A DNA stretch of 64,000 nucleotides from Rhododendron vialii. Taxonomy: Eukaryota; Streptophyta; Magnoliopsida; Ericales; Ericaceae. A model generated the notes under the pieces. The model was not told the origin of the DNA and ran no database searches. It saw only the letters and a list, made by a program, of their open reading frames with translations. The stretch is from NCBI RefSeq assembly GCF_030253575.1, contig NC_080561.1:35735564-35799563 (forward strand). Direction: 5' to 3'. Positions 53,980 to 64,000 of the stretch are shown piece after piece. Positions within the stretch are counted from its first letter, which is position 1; every line of letters begins with the position of its first letter. The position numbers and the translations under genes were made by a program.

Positions 53980-56900
53980 TCAAACACCATCGCGACCCAT
54001 GGTCTGCTGTCCGGGCGGGATCGTAACCAAGAGAGGTTGGGAATTAAACCCAGGATCGGGAAACCTACAATGAAGTTCACGAGCTTCCTGGCAAAGCGCA
54101 CACGCATGACAGAATAAATGAATGAAGATGTCATAACATTCCTCTTGCTCCAAACAGCATTTCCAGCATCCATAGGACCTGTTCAATGCCTCACAACCAC
54201 CCTGTTTGTTTAAAAAATTAACCCGTAAACTCCAAGTAACAGCAAAATTGAAGATTTGACAATTATTATAATTGGACAATAGTATAAATCATAACCTCTA
54301 TCTGAAAAGGCAAACATACAAACTAGAAGTATTACGTTTTTGGAGTTCTTATAACTAGGAACAAAAAGGAAAATGAGTTAATACGTAAAAATGTACATGT
54401 TTTCGGTTTTAATCATGGGCTCCCACACTTTTGCAATGTGTAATATGCATGTTTAAGTGACTGATCACAAGCGTGCTCCCAAAGAGTGAGGTTTTGCAAA
54501 ATACCGAAAGACTAGTTCGAAGCTTCTAAATGTCATAATGAATAGGACATGGGGAAAATAACCAAACTATATTCACAACGAGGTTGATTCAGGACTGTGC
54601 CTTAGGGGAAGGGAATCTCCTGTGCCATAGGGTGCAATCACCAAATAAAGGAGATTTAACGAACGGCAAAGCAAGGAACAAGGAACAATTGCCGCTTCAT
54701 TACCAAAGATTAGAACAAAGTTCAGAGATCAGAGCACAAGTCCCTCCAATCAATTGATTTAGGCCCTACCTTCATACACAACTGCAGAACTATTTCGTGG
54801 AAATAACAAAAGATAAAGCCAAAACATAGATGTACAAAACAGAAGAACTACAGATGTGCATATAAACAATTATAAGCCATGCAATACGCTGATCAATTGA
54901 CTTGCCTCTATGTTGAACTTTTCGTGGATATCCCTACGGGAATGAAATGTAATCAAGCCAGGATATGCACCCAGGAATAAGGGGCTGGGGTTTCTGACAC
55001 AAGTGACAATCTGCATCAAGAGCATAAAACAGTAGTAGAGGCAGTGCTCTACAAAAATCCAACGACCTGAGTAAAGTCTCTCAGCATTCCTCCCATAAGG
55101 CACACATGGGGCCACACTTCCAAGGAGGCCTATCAAATGCCGCTTCATCAGAGATAGAGAGAAGCAAAAGCAGAAGCGGAATGGTAATAAAAGAGAAAGG
55201 TAAATTCGCAATTAAAAGCTCAAGACCATTAAGAAAAAAAAAAAAAAAAATCAGCTAATAGGTTGTGGAGCATAGTCCATTGTACACAGCAGTACACCCT
55301 GAAGGGGTAGATTAGTCAGTACGCAACTACTCCTAAGAAAGTGAACTCATGCGTTCAACTCCTTTCAACTTTTCGGTCACATGCACCAGATAACCATGGT
55401 TCTTTTGAGTCTTGACTTTGCCATGGCTATATGTGGTGGGTTGTAAATAAAGCAGGGGTTACCTATTGTCATCAAAGGCAGAAAAATAATAATAAAAACA
55501 AAGAGCTTACACTTTAATCAATATGAAAACCCTATTGCTGATGGATAACTAACTGAATAAATTTGTCAACTCAGAGAGGGCCTACATGCCAACCTAAATT
55601 TTTTGTCATATAAGAATTTAGAACGTAGAATAAAAACACAAGTGATTGGTTTGACTTTAGTAAATCCAGTTCTGAGTATGAGTTACAGTAGTTCATTTTC
55701 GGGCATAAACAGCCAACTTTGCAACGGAAGTTGAAAAAAAGGAAAGAAGAACTTGGTATAAAAACATGTAACAGATGGAGTAGATCCATGGCTATCAAAA
55801 GTAATAAGCTTTTGGTCCAACACATTCACCCAAATAAAAATTGAATTAAGCTGGGGTATACTGTAGAATAAGTGCTAGATAATTATCACAATCACCAAAT
55901 GCAATAGAATTACTTTATGTTTTCACCACGTAGAAAGGCAAGGAATCAATTGATGTGTCATAGTTCTTGTATATTTGGAAAGATTGATTTGTGATTATTC
56001 ATATACATTTCACATAATTTTAGAGTATATAAAGTACTACATATTTACATAATACAGTCATATTGGTATCTTTTAACTGGCCTAATTTCGTTTATTGGTA
56101 TCTTTTAATTGGCTTTGGCAAATACAATATCCAGTGCACTTTTTTATAATCATGAATTTCTTTCCCTCTAAAACAAGAAGGGAAAAAAAACACCATTAGA
56201 GCAGTTTCAACCAAGAACCTCTAAAGAACTGAATAAAAAATGGTTTCAAAGCCCCAAGAAATTGACAAACATAGACACTTGCATATCCTAAGGTACCCTT
56301 GGGGCTAAATTTATGGGGTCTAGTGGTTATTTTCTCTTAATTTTTACTAGATTTGGATAAAAAATTTTGAAAGTAATTGTTTGTCTTGACGAAAGGCATC
56401 TAAGTAAAATTACTACCAAAACTCGTGAAAAAATCACTAATACGAAAAAAGTTTCAGTGTTTTTAGCGTCACCTTATATAAACTTTTTGTCAACTTTGGT
56501 CTATATTTTTATGCTTTTTTTAATTGTTCTCGTCAAGATATGATGAAACAAAATTACAACGAGAAGATAAAGAAAAGGTCATTACAAGTAAAATAATACC
56601 AACCTTCTTTAAAAGGTACAAACACAACCTGAGTCAGGCAATGGACGTGCGTGCATGTGCATGAGAAAACAGAAGTGCGAAGGTGAAAGCGTATCACGAA
56701 AACATGCCAAAACTAATAAAATTTGAGGATGAGAACGGACACGTAAAGCGAGGTTTGAGCACCGGAGCAACGAGTACTGTTGGAGGATTATGTGACCGAG
56801 TGCATAACCCCAAGGGGTTGGCTTAGTGGTCAATGCTCAGAACTTAGAGGTTTGCTCCCTCCTAAAATCTCATGTTCGAAATCATTTAGATATTATCAAC

Positions 56901-57377
56901 TCCTTTGGGCCAGTTCCTTCAAAGCTTTGCTATGCTGTAATTGGGACTTCCATAAGTGAGCGGTGGAATTGGTCCCCCATAATCAGAATTAGTAAGGTGT
57001 GACCCGGACACCTTAGTTTTTTTTTATAAATGCGACCTAGTGCATAAGAACTATTTTCACATAACTCAATTACTTAACATATAACTTTAGCCGACCCCAC
57101 AAGGACCACAACAGATCAATTAACAATCAATTATGAAATACAAAAACCAAGACATAGTCAATGCCAATCTTCTTTATTAGTAAGCCTCAATTAAAAGGTG
57201 ACGTTTAGAAAGGGAAAGAAACTCACAAACTTGACGATCGCTAGTACTGAACTTGTCGTTCCGTCCGATGCAATCGAAGAGGCCGGTGTTCCAACGGGCC
57301 CGACGAGGCGTCAGCTTCTCCTCCCCTGCTTCAGCTGCCCAGCCGGCGGCGTCGTTGTTGTAGTCCGAATTCGACAT
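53980..57377 (-). CDS. PLAC8 / cell number regulator protein (copy B)
   Basis: Tandem paralogue of copy A. Exons are 57377-57227, 55129-54906 and 54201-53980 (phases agree; 198 residues). The Pro-rich N terminus of copy A is absent. Core motifs remain: NTGLFDCIGRNDKFSTSD, CLLGSVAPCVPYGRNAERL, EALNRSYGCWKCC, CHACALCQEARELH, PPGQQTMGRDGV. Exon 2 is strongly changed (CLYYCFMLLMQIVTCVRNP replaces the usual GTFSSHCL...GWNCLAPWFSYPSR) and is seven codons longer. Exon 3 keeps the segment that copy A has lost. Intron 2 has the same GC donor (GAG|GCAAGT). All frames are open, so it may be a working divergent copy or an early stage of decay. Intron 1 holds an Au-like SINE. Confidence 0.8.
55130..56629 (-). 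other. PLAC8 copy B intron 1, plain part
   Basis: AT-rich intron sequence with an A run near 55234. I see no intact repeat. Confidence 0.45.
56806..57026 (+). mobile_element. Au-like tRNA-derived SINE (most complete copy)
   Basis: It begins CCCCAAGGGGTTGGCTTAGT, an A-box-like head, with a B-box-like CATGTTCGAAATC about 50 bp on. It ends GGACACCTTAG followed by a T run of nine. About 220 bp, antisense to PLAC8 copy B, whose intron 1 it occupies. Confidence 0.75.
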
Positions 57378-57496
57378 ATATAGAGAATTTGATGGAGACT
57401 AGAGAGGGAGAATGCGAGAGAGTGTATTATGTGTACTAGCAGTAGTAGTCGTACTAGTAGCCCATTAAAATTAGGGCTTTTTTCAACTTCACAAAT

Positions 57497-57727
57497 GGGA
57501 AGAAATTTTATTCACGGAGGTTCCGTAAATAATGTTTACGGAGGTTAATCTTGGCTGTCTAAAAGTGTTGTGAACGATTCATAGACAAACTATTAACGGT
57601 AAAAGATATTTATTGCCGGTCAAAAATTAAAAACATATCTCAACCGTTAATTGTCGAAACGAACAGATAAAATTGTGCGCTTTTCGTGAACAGCTTATTC
57701 ACGCACTGTGAATAAATTTTTCTCCTT
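57497..57727. mobile_element. MITE, 'TTATTCACGG' family, copy 3
   Basis: The ends GAAATTTTATTCACGG and GTGAATAAATTTTTCTCC match the family ends at 3762 and 32464. An inner AAGTGTTGTGAACGATTC block resembles copy 1 (ACACTTTTGAATCATCGC, inverted). It lies about 120 bp upstream of the PLAC8 copy B start. Confidence 0.6.
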
Positions 57728-58397
57728 ACGAATTCCTTTCAAATTAAGATGATCAATACATCGGTGGTAAACAAGTGAACTAGTAATAAAAGTTACATAA
57801 AATTTCTGAGCTTGATTTTTAACTTGTGAAACTAATATGAAAAATAAGATTAGGATTCCAAAAATGCGTCAGAAGACCAAAAAACGAGAAGAAGAAGGAA
57901 AGGAAAGAAAAAAAAAAAAAGCGACTTCAAAAAGGAGAAAGAAGAAGAAATCCAACCAAAAAAGAAAAAGTGACATTTTTATTTTGGGATGTATATAAAA
58001 TTGTAGTATAATTATATTCTCCATAAACGGATAAGGTGGTTGGTGAAACTAACTAATTTCAAAAAGATATACCTATGAGTTGTCAAATCTTTCACACAAA
58101 ATTATTTGTATTTGAGAGTATTGACTCTTAACGTCCTAAAATAAAGTCACACGAGTATCTACCTTATGTGAAAAGACGATGCCCATTTGGTCAGTGGGTT
58201 ATACCCATCTGATATGTTACAGGGCTATTCAACGCATTGTGCTTTACAAAGTATACGAGACCAGAACCGAGCCGATCGACAAAAAAAATTGGTTAGCACT
58301 CGCACACACTTTATAGGAATATGGCCTATAGATCTCACACACTCGCCCTCTCTCTCAAAGCTTCAATCTTTGCATAAATTGGGAGAGTACCTATACA
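57728..58397. other. gene-free AT-rich stretch
   Basis: A purine-rich tract (about 57870-57970, AGAAGAAGGAAAGGAAAG type) is the only notable structure. Confidence 0.4.
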
Positions 58398-58405
58398 CCC
58401 AAGGG

Positions 58406-58595
58406 TAGGGCTGCAAACGATCCGAGCTGCTCGCGAGCCGCTCAAAGCTCGGCTCGATAACGGCTCGGCTCGGTTCGAGACACAAACGAACGAGCTCGAG
58501 CTCAAGTCCTGGGCTCGTTTCGTAAACGAGCCGAGCTCGAGCTAGTCGAAACTCGACTCGAATTGGCTCGCGAGCTCAACTATATTATATATATT

Positions 58596-58632
<37 letters not shown>

Positions 58633-58833
58633 ATATATTTTACATATTTATATTTATTTATATATATTTGTTTTATAAACGAGCCGAGCTCGAGCTCTGT
58701 AAATACTTCTTGTGCCGAGCTCGAGCTCGAGTCCTGCAGCTCGTCACGAGCTCGAGCCAACTAAATTTTTGACAAGCCGAGCTCGAACACTCTAAAATTC
58801 GGCTCGGCTCGACTCGGTTCGTTTGCAGCCCTA
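58406..58833. mobile_element. hAT-type element rich in GAGCTCG, with AT core
   Basis: The ends TAGGGCTGCAAACGA and CGTTTGCAGCCCTA lie between perfect 8-bp duplications CCCAAGGG (58398-58405 and 58834-58841), as for hAT. Sub-terminal regions repeat GAGCCGAGCTCGAGCT-like motifs many times in both orientations. The centre (58583-58670) is nearly pure AT. 428 bp, non-coding. The intact ends suggest recent insertion. Confidence 0.92.
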
Positions 58834-58841
58834 CCCAAGGG

Positions 58842-59701
58842 TTACGCCTCGCCTCTTGAGGATTAAAACGCCTCGCAATGCGCATTTGCCTTTTTTGAAA
58901 CTTGGGTAGGAACTAGGTCCACTGGCCTAAGTTTTCTGGTTCCCGAAAAGGTCAGCAAATGAACAGTTTTAGTTGCATGTATCTATCATTCATAAAATTT
59001 CAAAGGCTTAAAGCCCTGCACATTACATGTGTGCGTGGGACACATGCATGAGACCATGAATGGATAGCCTGTCGATTTCTATGTTTGTGTCATCCAATTT
59101 AGATGTTCAACCACTGGAATACTTTCAAACTCTTAGGGGTGTCTAGTTCAGTTATACGAAAATGATAGAAAAATCAATTTTCTCGTCACTTTTAGTACGT
59201 TCAGTCACCTAAAAATATTTAAGTTGCGGGATCCGTGACTTCAACTTTTCCAAAACAAAGGAATTGATTTAATTTTGAGGCTTTCGTTGGTGAAGAAGGG
59301 TCTCAGAACGCGTAAAGCAATCATATAATTTTAACGAAAACACATAATTAAAAAAAAAAAAAGTTATCTCTTCAGTTAGTACTTCTTAATTTGTTAACCC
59401 AACATGAAAAGACCGAAAGCTTCTTCCACTTCATTCTCTTTTATCTTCTTTTTAAAAATCAAAATCGCCATACAGCATAAAATGGCAGGCATTGTTAAGC
59501 GATTTGAGACAACAATAAAGTGGAGGACCAGTCCCCGAAGTGGTTTTTCTTAAATAAAAAATAAAAATAAAAATAAAAAAGAGTTTTGATTACCTAGGTT
59601 GTGTAAATGTTACACCAAACTAGTAAGGATTTTTGGAAAACATCGTCATTGTTGGTATGCATATCCCAACTAACACCAGCCTTTTTAACTTGCTAAAAGA
59701 C
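58842..59701. other. gene-free stretch
   Basis: No coding frame or intact repeat. A-rich runs lie near 59350 and 59560. Confidence 0.4.
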
Positions 59702-59972
59702 GGACCTTCCTTTTTCTGATCAAATTTGATGATCCGAACCATTCAATGCATTCAGAGCGTGATTTTAAGGATCCATGAAAGAAATCGGCAAAAAATAAGA
59801 TCGGCAAGGACTTGATTTGAGCAGTTTTTTATTGAACCGTTCAATGAAAACTGCTCAGATGAAGTACTTCCCGATCATACTTTTTGCTGATTTGCGAAGA
59901 CCTTTAAAATCATTTTCTGATCATATTGAACGGCTCGGATCATCGAAATTTAATCGGAAAGGAAGAGGTCCA
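59702..59972. mobile_element. hairpin MITE
   Basis: GGACCTTCCTTTTTCTGATC at the left pairs with GGAAAGGAAGAGGTCC at the right. TGATGATCCGAACCATTCA pairs with TGAACGGCTCGGATCATC, and AAAATAAGATCGGCAA / CCCGATCATACTTTTTGC continue the stem. Confidence 0.75.
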
Positions 59973-60434
59973 TATTTTGCTGAATAAGATCGCCTTTATA
60001 GGAAGGGAACTGTCCGAACTAAATTGACACATACTCTAGCTTTGTAAAAGCTTTCTTGGTTATTGTTCATTTCATTGGAAACCTATATCCCCATCATTTT
60101 TCACTCAATAACTTTGTACCAGTCGGCGGACAAATCACATCGTTATCAGGGGGATCCAATTCAACCTATGGCTGTTGCTATGGATTGACCCAACACAAAA
60201 ATTGATAAAACGTCGGAGAGAGTCCGACCGCTAAATAAAGCTTCTTGTGGCTTCTTATTGTCCACTTTCAGTGAAAGGGTAGCATTTGTTGCCATCAAAA
60301 TCATTAAGGTTCAATTCAGAAAGGTAGGAGTAACAAATTATGTTTGGTCTTTTAGCTTCTGTCAATGAGCAAGAATTTTGCGGGCCATATTATAAACAGA
60401 GGATTTGCTAGGTCTTCTCTTAACAAAATTTAAT

Positions 60435-60588
60435 CGGATCCTCTCCGTCCTTATTTAGGACTGAAGTAGATGATCATCCAAATCTAGATCATCCATTTCT
60501 GAGTAAACCCGAACCATTGATACTCCCATTGTATGGTTCAGATTTGGACAATCTCGTCAAGTCCAAAACTTAGACCGGAGAGGTTCCA
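60435..60588. mobile_element. short MITE, copy 1 of a pair
   Basis: GGATCCTCTCCGTCCTTATT and the complement of GGAACCTCTCCGGTCTAAGT form the ends. The inner ATCCAAATCTAGATC / CAGATTTGGACAAT pairs too. A relative is at 63571. Confidence 0.5.
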
Positions 60589-61164
60589 GACCCTAACAAA
60601 ATAATGAAAAGATATCTAACAGATACCATTTCCAAGTTTTCTCAACGCTAATGCTATCCCTGTCCCATCCATCAAACCATTATCCAAATTTTGCTAATCC
60701 TTTCTTGATTTTGTAAAGCTATGATGCATGGTATTCCATTACAATAATCAGAGGTGCAAACAAGCCTTATCAGCTTCTTCTTACATTGATTCATATAAAT
60801 AAAACTATAAATAAAACAGGATTTAAGACTATTCATTAATTGGATTCTTTTAATCCTTTTCACTCTCTACACAACAACTAAAACTCAAGGGAATCAACAT
60901 AAGGGTAACAACATTTTGACCAAAGCAATACCAACACTTCCTTTCCAAACTCCTTTATCCATGAATTCTGTTGCCCTATAAAACCAAAAAAAAAAATTGA
61001 AAAAATAGATATTAAAAAAATAAAGTGGTATAGAATTAGAAGAAACTAGTCATTATGCTGCTGCCGTAGTTCAAAAATAAAATGGTTCGGATCTGCATCA
61101 GTCCTTGTCTTGGACCTATCAACAAATCCAACTCATTGATTGCTGAGATAGATAGCTGATATTA
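60589..61164. other. gene-free stretch
   Basis: No recognisable gene or repeat. Confidence 0.4.
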
Positions 61165-61388
61165 CTTCATCTGTTCCAAAAATATTTTTCACCAGGAAAA
61201 TACATGCAAATTTTGAATTAAAAGATATAGTTTTCTCGTGCATAATTTTTTAAATTTCTTTGCACCAATTTGAAGAACTAATTCAGATCTTTAAATTAGT
61301 ACGAAAAATTTTTAAAAAAAAATGCACAAAGTACTTTATTTTTTTTCTAAAAATTTTATATTTTTCAGAATGGTGGGTCGACGGAGGG
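61165..61388. mobile_element. Stowaway-like MITE
   Basis: Left CTTCATCTGTTCCAAAAATA and right TCGACGGAGGGAG are imperfect complements. Interior CACCAATTTGAAGAACTAATT and its inverse copy form the palindrome core. Confidence 0.5.
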
Positions 61389-61389
61389 A

Positions 61390-61688
61390 GAATGAAACCT
61401 CACATTTTGTGGGTAATCAGCAGTTTTTTCTTCCGAAGTCCAAACTTAGACAAGATATATGGGGATAAAATAAGTATCTTACAGTTGCTCCATTCCCAGC
61501 TCTTAAAGCTTTGGTTTTACGATGTCTCATGGCAGGCTCGTGAATGGATCTATTTGGCGGAGGACCGTATGAATGGGTCTCTGGACCTCTGTAATCGATA
61601 TCGTAAATCCCCGAATCCGAAACTTCCTTTCCCCCTGCGCAAAATCAACAACTCATCACACACTAATTTGATCATGTTGTTCATCTAG
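61390..61688 (+). other. open stretch of unknown origin
   Basis: About 100 codons stay open after the MITE (PHILWVISSFFFRSPNLDKI ... DLCNRYRKSPNPKL). I recognise no family. The frame begins inside the MITE, so it is not a gene as it stands. It may be a gene remnant. Confidence 0.15.
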
Positions 61689-62159
61689 AATCAGTTTTCA
61701 TTCGCACTCGTTGGAATTGTTTTTGAAGAATTATTTGAATTGAACCAGTTTCTAAGGAAACACCAAAAGTTGTTACTAGGTACCGGTAACAACTTGTATC
61801 GCCTTGAATTTATAATTTACTTTATAAATTTGGACATGTGCGATATGCACCACTTGTATCGCCTTGAATTTATAAATTTACTTTCTATTAGTACATTTCA
61901 TAAAATTTGGACATAAATCCATAACGTTAGTATCTTATGAATTTTTGTATTGATGCATGTTATGAATTCATGTGTTGGTGTTAATGTTCGTACAAATTTA
62001 TACATAATGTTCTGAATTCCTATACCAAATGTATGAATTCAAAGCGATTCAAGGGATACACACCGTGCATACTAAGTATACATCGTGCATTTACCGTAGC
62101 GACAGTAGCGTATTCTTAGAGAACGAGTTTTTCAAAAAACTCATTCTGAAACACAAGAG
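61689..62159. other. gene-free stretch with a short direct repeat
   Basis: CACTTGTATCGCCTTGAATT near 61850 repeats AACTTGTATCGCCTTGAATT near 61792. Otherwise plain AT-rich sequence. Confidence 0.4.
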
Positions 62160-62162
62160 GAG

Positions 62163-62384
62163 GTGCTAACCTTTCAAAAAACAAGCCGGGCCGAGGAGGA
62201 GGAAGAGGAAGAGGAAGAGAAGAAAGATGGTGATGATTCTGGGCTTGAACTCCATGGCAGCACTCCAAAGCTCAGTGGTCACAAGCTAATTTTGCTGGTG
62301 ATTTGTGGAGGAGGGAAGAAGTATGTCATGAGCAGATCAGGGAGAAGAACCAGTATGGCAGATCAGAAAAAGGAAGAAGATTAA
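62163..62384 (+). other. Glu-rich open stretch, unassigned
   Basis: The frame is open with a run of Glu (from a GAG/GAA purine tract), then GLELHGSTPKLSGHKLILLV and a basic-acidic tail ending KKEED. There is no ATG at its head, so it could be a last exon. I recognise no family and rate it doubtful. Confidence 0.2.
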
Positions 62385-62574
62385 TTCAGGTTTTTGGCAA
62401 TGGAAACTGTCGCAATCGACAAAGCAATTAGGTTGCAAGGGATTGATGTGGATGTGCTGGGCTGGAACATTTATGTATGCAACCATACCTAAAGCTTAGT
62501 GTGGATCCAAAAAGAAATTAAAAAAAAACACACTAAAGTTTGGTTGATCATTCCTTCCCAAAATCTTTTTTATG

Positions 62575-62682
62575 AGTGTTCGGGCCAACTTACACGCACC
62601 TCGATTTAATCTGGGAGATCAATCACACTTCCCACTTGAGGGGAACTCTATATGGACTAGCCCAAAAGAATTGATATAGCAC
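62575..62682 (-). mobile_element. Au-like SINE, 3' half
   Basis: The minus strand contains CGAGGTGCGTGTAAGTTGGC followed by CCGAACACTCAT and a short A/T-rich tail, the conserved 3' end of the family. The 5' half is missing. Confidence 0.5.
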
Positions 62683-63570
62683 CTAGGAAACGTCGTGTAA
62701 GTTTGGGAATAAAAATAATTTTTCGTTGTATCAAGTTAAAGATCTCAATCGGATTTTCGAAGTCTTGGAAAAAATTTAAAAAATTATGCGTAAAAGTACT
62801 TTATCTTCTACTAATCCGAAAATTGCACTTCTCGTTGTGGACTAAATTTTCAGTACGGACAGAGTGTTGTTTTTGTTTTCGTTTTTAGCTTTTTTGTTGA
62901 TTTTTTTTTTCCTTTGGTTATTTGTTTTTCCTGTGGACAGTCCATGTGTGTATTATTGAAGATGTCCAAGAGAGACATATCCCATTTGGCTCTCCATTGG
63001 CTGGAATTCACAATTCTCACACTACCCTCGTTTTCGGATTGGGAAATCCTATAGTGCAAAATCCTGCAAGGCAACATATAGAGCGCACAAGGGCCATCGA
63101 TCTTTACAATAAATGGTTGAATATAATCCGAGCTTCTACAAATCCTACTTGTCCATTGTTTGGATAAAAATCCGAACCGTTCATTGTCAAGATGAACGGT
63201 CGGATTAACCTTACTATACATGTGGTGCAGGAGGTGCACTACAGCACCCCAGGTCCCTCTTTTTCCTCTCTGTTTATTTCTGTCCCTAAAAGGCATTGGA
63301 TACACATTTCATGAGTACTCAGCTACATCTTGTCATGAAACAAAATCATTGGATGAAAGATGGGCTCATTTCTTCTTGTTTGGAACTGACTTGACAGCAA
63401 AAAGGGCATTAGGGCAATTGGTATTCTGAGACCAAGGGATGGGGGTACAGTTTTGCAGCCTACAAATCAATCTGCTTATTATACAAATATATAGTATGTA
63501 CTTTAGTACTGCAACAAAAAACCTAGTATTTTAAAAGAATAGAATCCTCATCGGTCCTTAAATTGGGTTC
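62683..63570. other. gene-free stretch
   Basis: Possible remnants of a Stowaway-like MITE (62700-62870) and of the family at 41442 (about 63040-63250). The 151-codon open frame on the minus strand (62850-63305) shows no family signal. Confidence 0.35.
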
Positions 63571-63698
63571 GGATTCTCCGTAGTCCTTATCGGTAAGAGT
63601 TTTTGAGTAAATCCAAAATTGAATCGTTAATTAATACAAATGTATGATTCAGACTTAGACTGTCCCGTCTAATCCGAAACTTGGACTTGATAGGATCC
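63571..63698. mobile_element. short MITE, copy 2 of a pair
   Basis: GGATTCTCCGTAGTCCTTAT pairs imperfectly with the complement of the right end (GGATCCTATCAAGTCCAAGT). The interior TGAGTAAATCCAAAATTGAA parallels the copy at 60435. Confidence 0.45.
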
Positions 63699-64000
63699 AA
63701 ACGCTAGTTTAAACATGTGAAGTCTTGAGCTTTTCAGCGAAAGAACTTTTGGTAGTAAATGTTTGTGTTTGTTGTGCATGTACCTATGAAGGAAAACAAT
63801 GAAAGATTCTCACACTTAACCTCAGATACATTATCATATCTATTGGCTTAAAGCCTTAAACTGCAACTTCTTGATTGATGGATTAAGAAGTTAATTGTGG
63901 AAGAGAATTGCACAAAGAGGCATTAGAGGAACCGCATAGGCCCCTGCCACTGGATTTTTTTTTCTTTCACAATTGGTTTGACTCATGGTGGCTCACAAAT
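63699..64000. other. gene-free end of window
   Basis: No coding signal or repeat recognised. Confidence 0.4.

Noticed and set aside
62850-63305. 151-codon minus-strand frame
   Set aside because: Composition looks like translated AT-rich repeat and no domain is recognisable.

Overview
The window is nuclear DNA of a flowering plant, most likely a woody eudicot. The evidence is plant-only gene families with GT-AG introns, AT-rich intergenic DNA full of short hairpin transposons, an Au-like SINE family, and a long Ty3/gypsy element of the plant Tat lineage. I cannot name the species.

Layout: 0.7-5.3 kb is repeat-rich (LINE remnant, an interleaved inverted repeat, a CACTA element with intact ends, a hAT element). 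6.07-9.13 kb (+) is a five-exon class III peroxidase closest to Arabidopsis PER21. 9.6-12.8 kb holds a hAT MITE, an inverted-repeat element and minisatellites. 12.84-26.92 kb is one Tat-lineage LTR retrotransposon on the minus strand: two 1531-bp LTRs, 5-bp target duplication, gag-pro-RT-dual RNase H-integrase, and an accessory antisense gene with a plant mobile domain. It is young but its gag-protease part is broken. 27-31.2 kb is packed with MITEs. 31.90-34.32 kb (+) is a clade VIII L-type lectin receptor kinase whose lectin domain is cut by one 251-bp intron carrying a MITE. 34.3-44.3 kb is gene-free and MITE-dense, including a Mutator-type foldback element that carries tandem copies of another MITE. 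44.31-47.58 kb (+) is a small S1FA gene whose start codon is separated from the rest by a 3-kb intron. 48.89-53.29 kb and 53.98-57.38 kb (-) are tandem PLAC8/cell-number-regulator genes with the same three-exon structure and GC-AG second introns. 57.4-64 kb is repeat-rich with no convincing gene.

The genes do not form a pathway, but peroxidase 21, S1FA and PLAC8 match what I recall as neighbours in Arabidopsis (At2g37130, At2g37120, At2g37110). The window therefore looks like an old syntenic block stretched from a few kb to about 50 kb by transposons and by a lectin kinase gene. Exon phases were checked by hand for all five genes. All family assignments are by recognition, with no database search.
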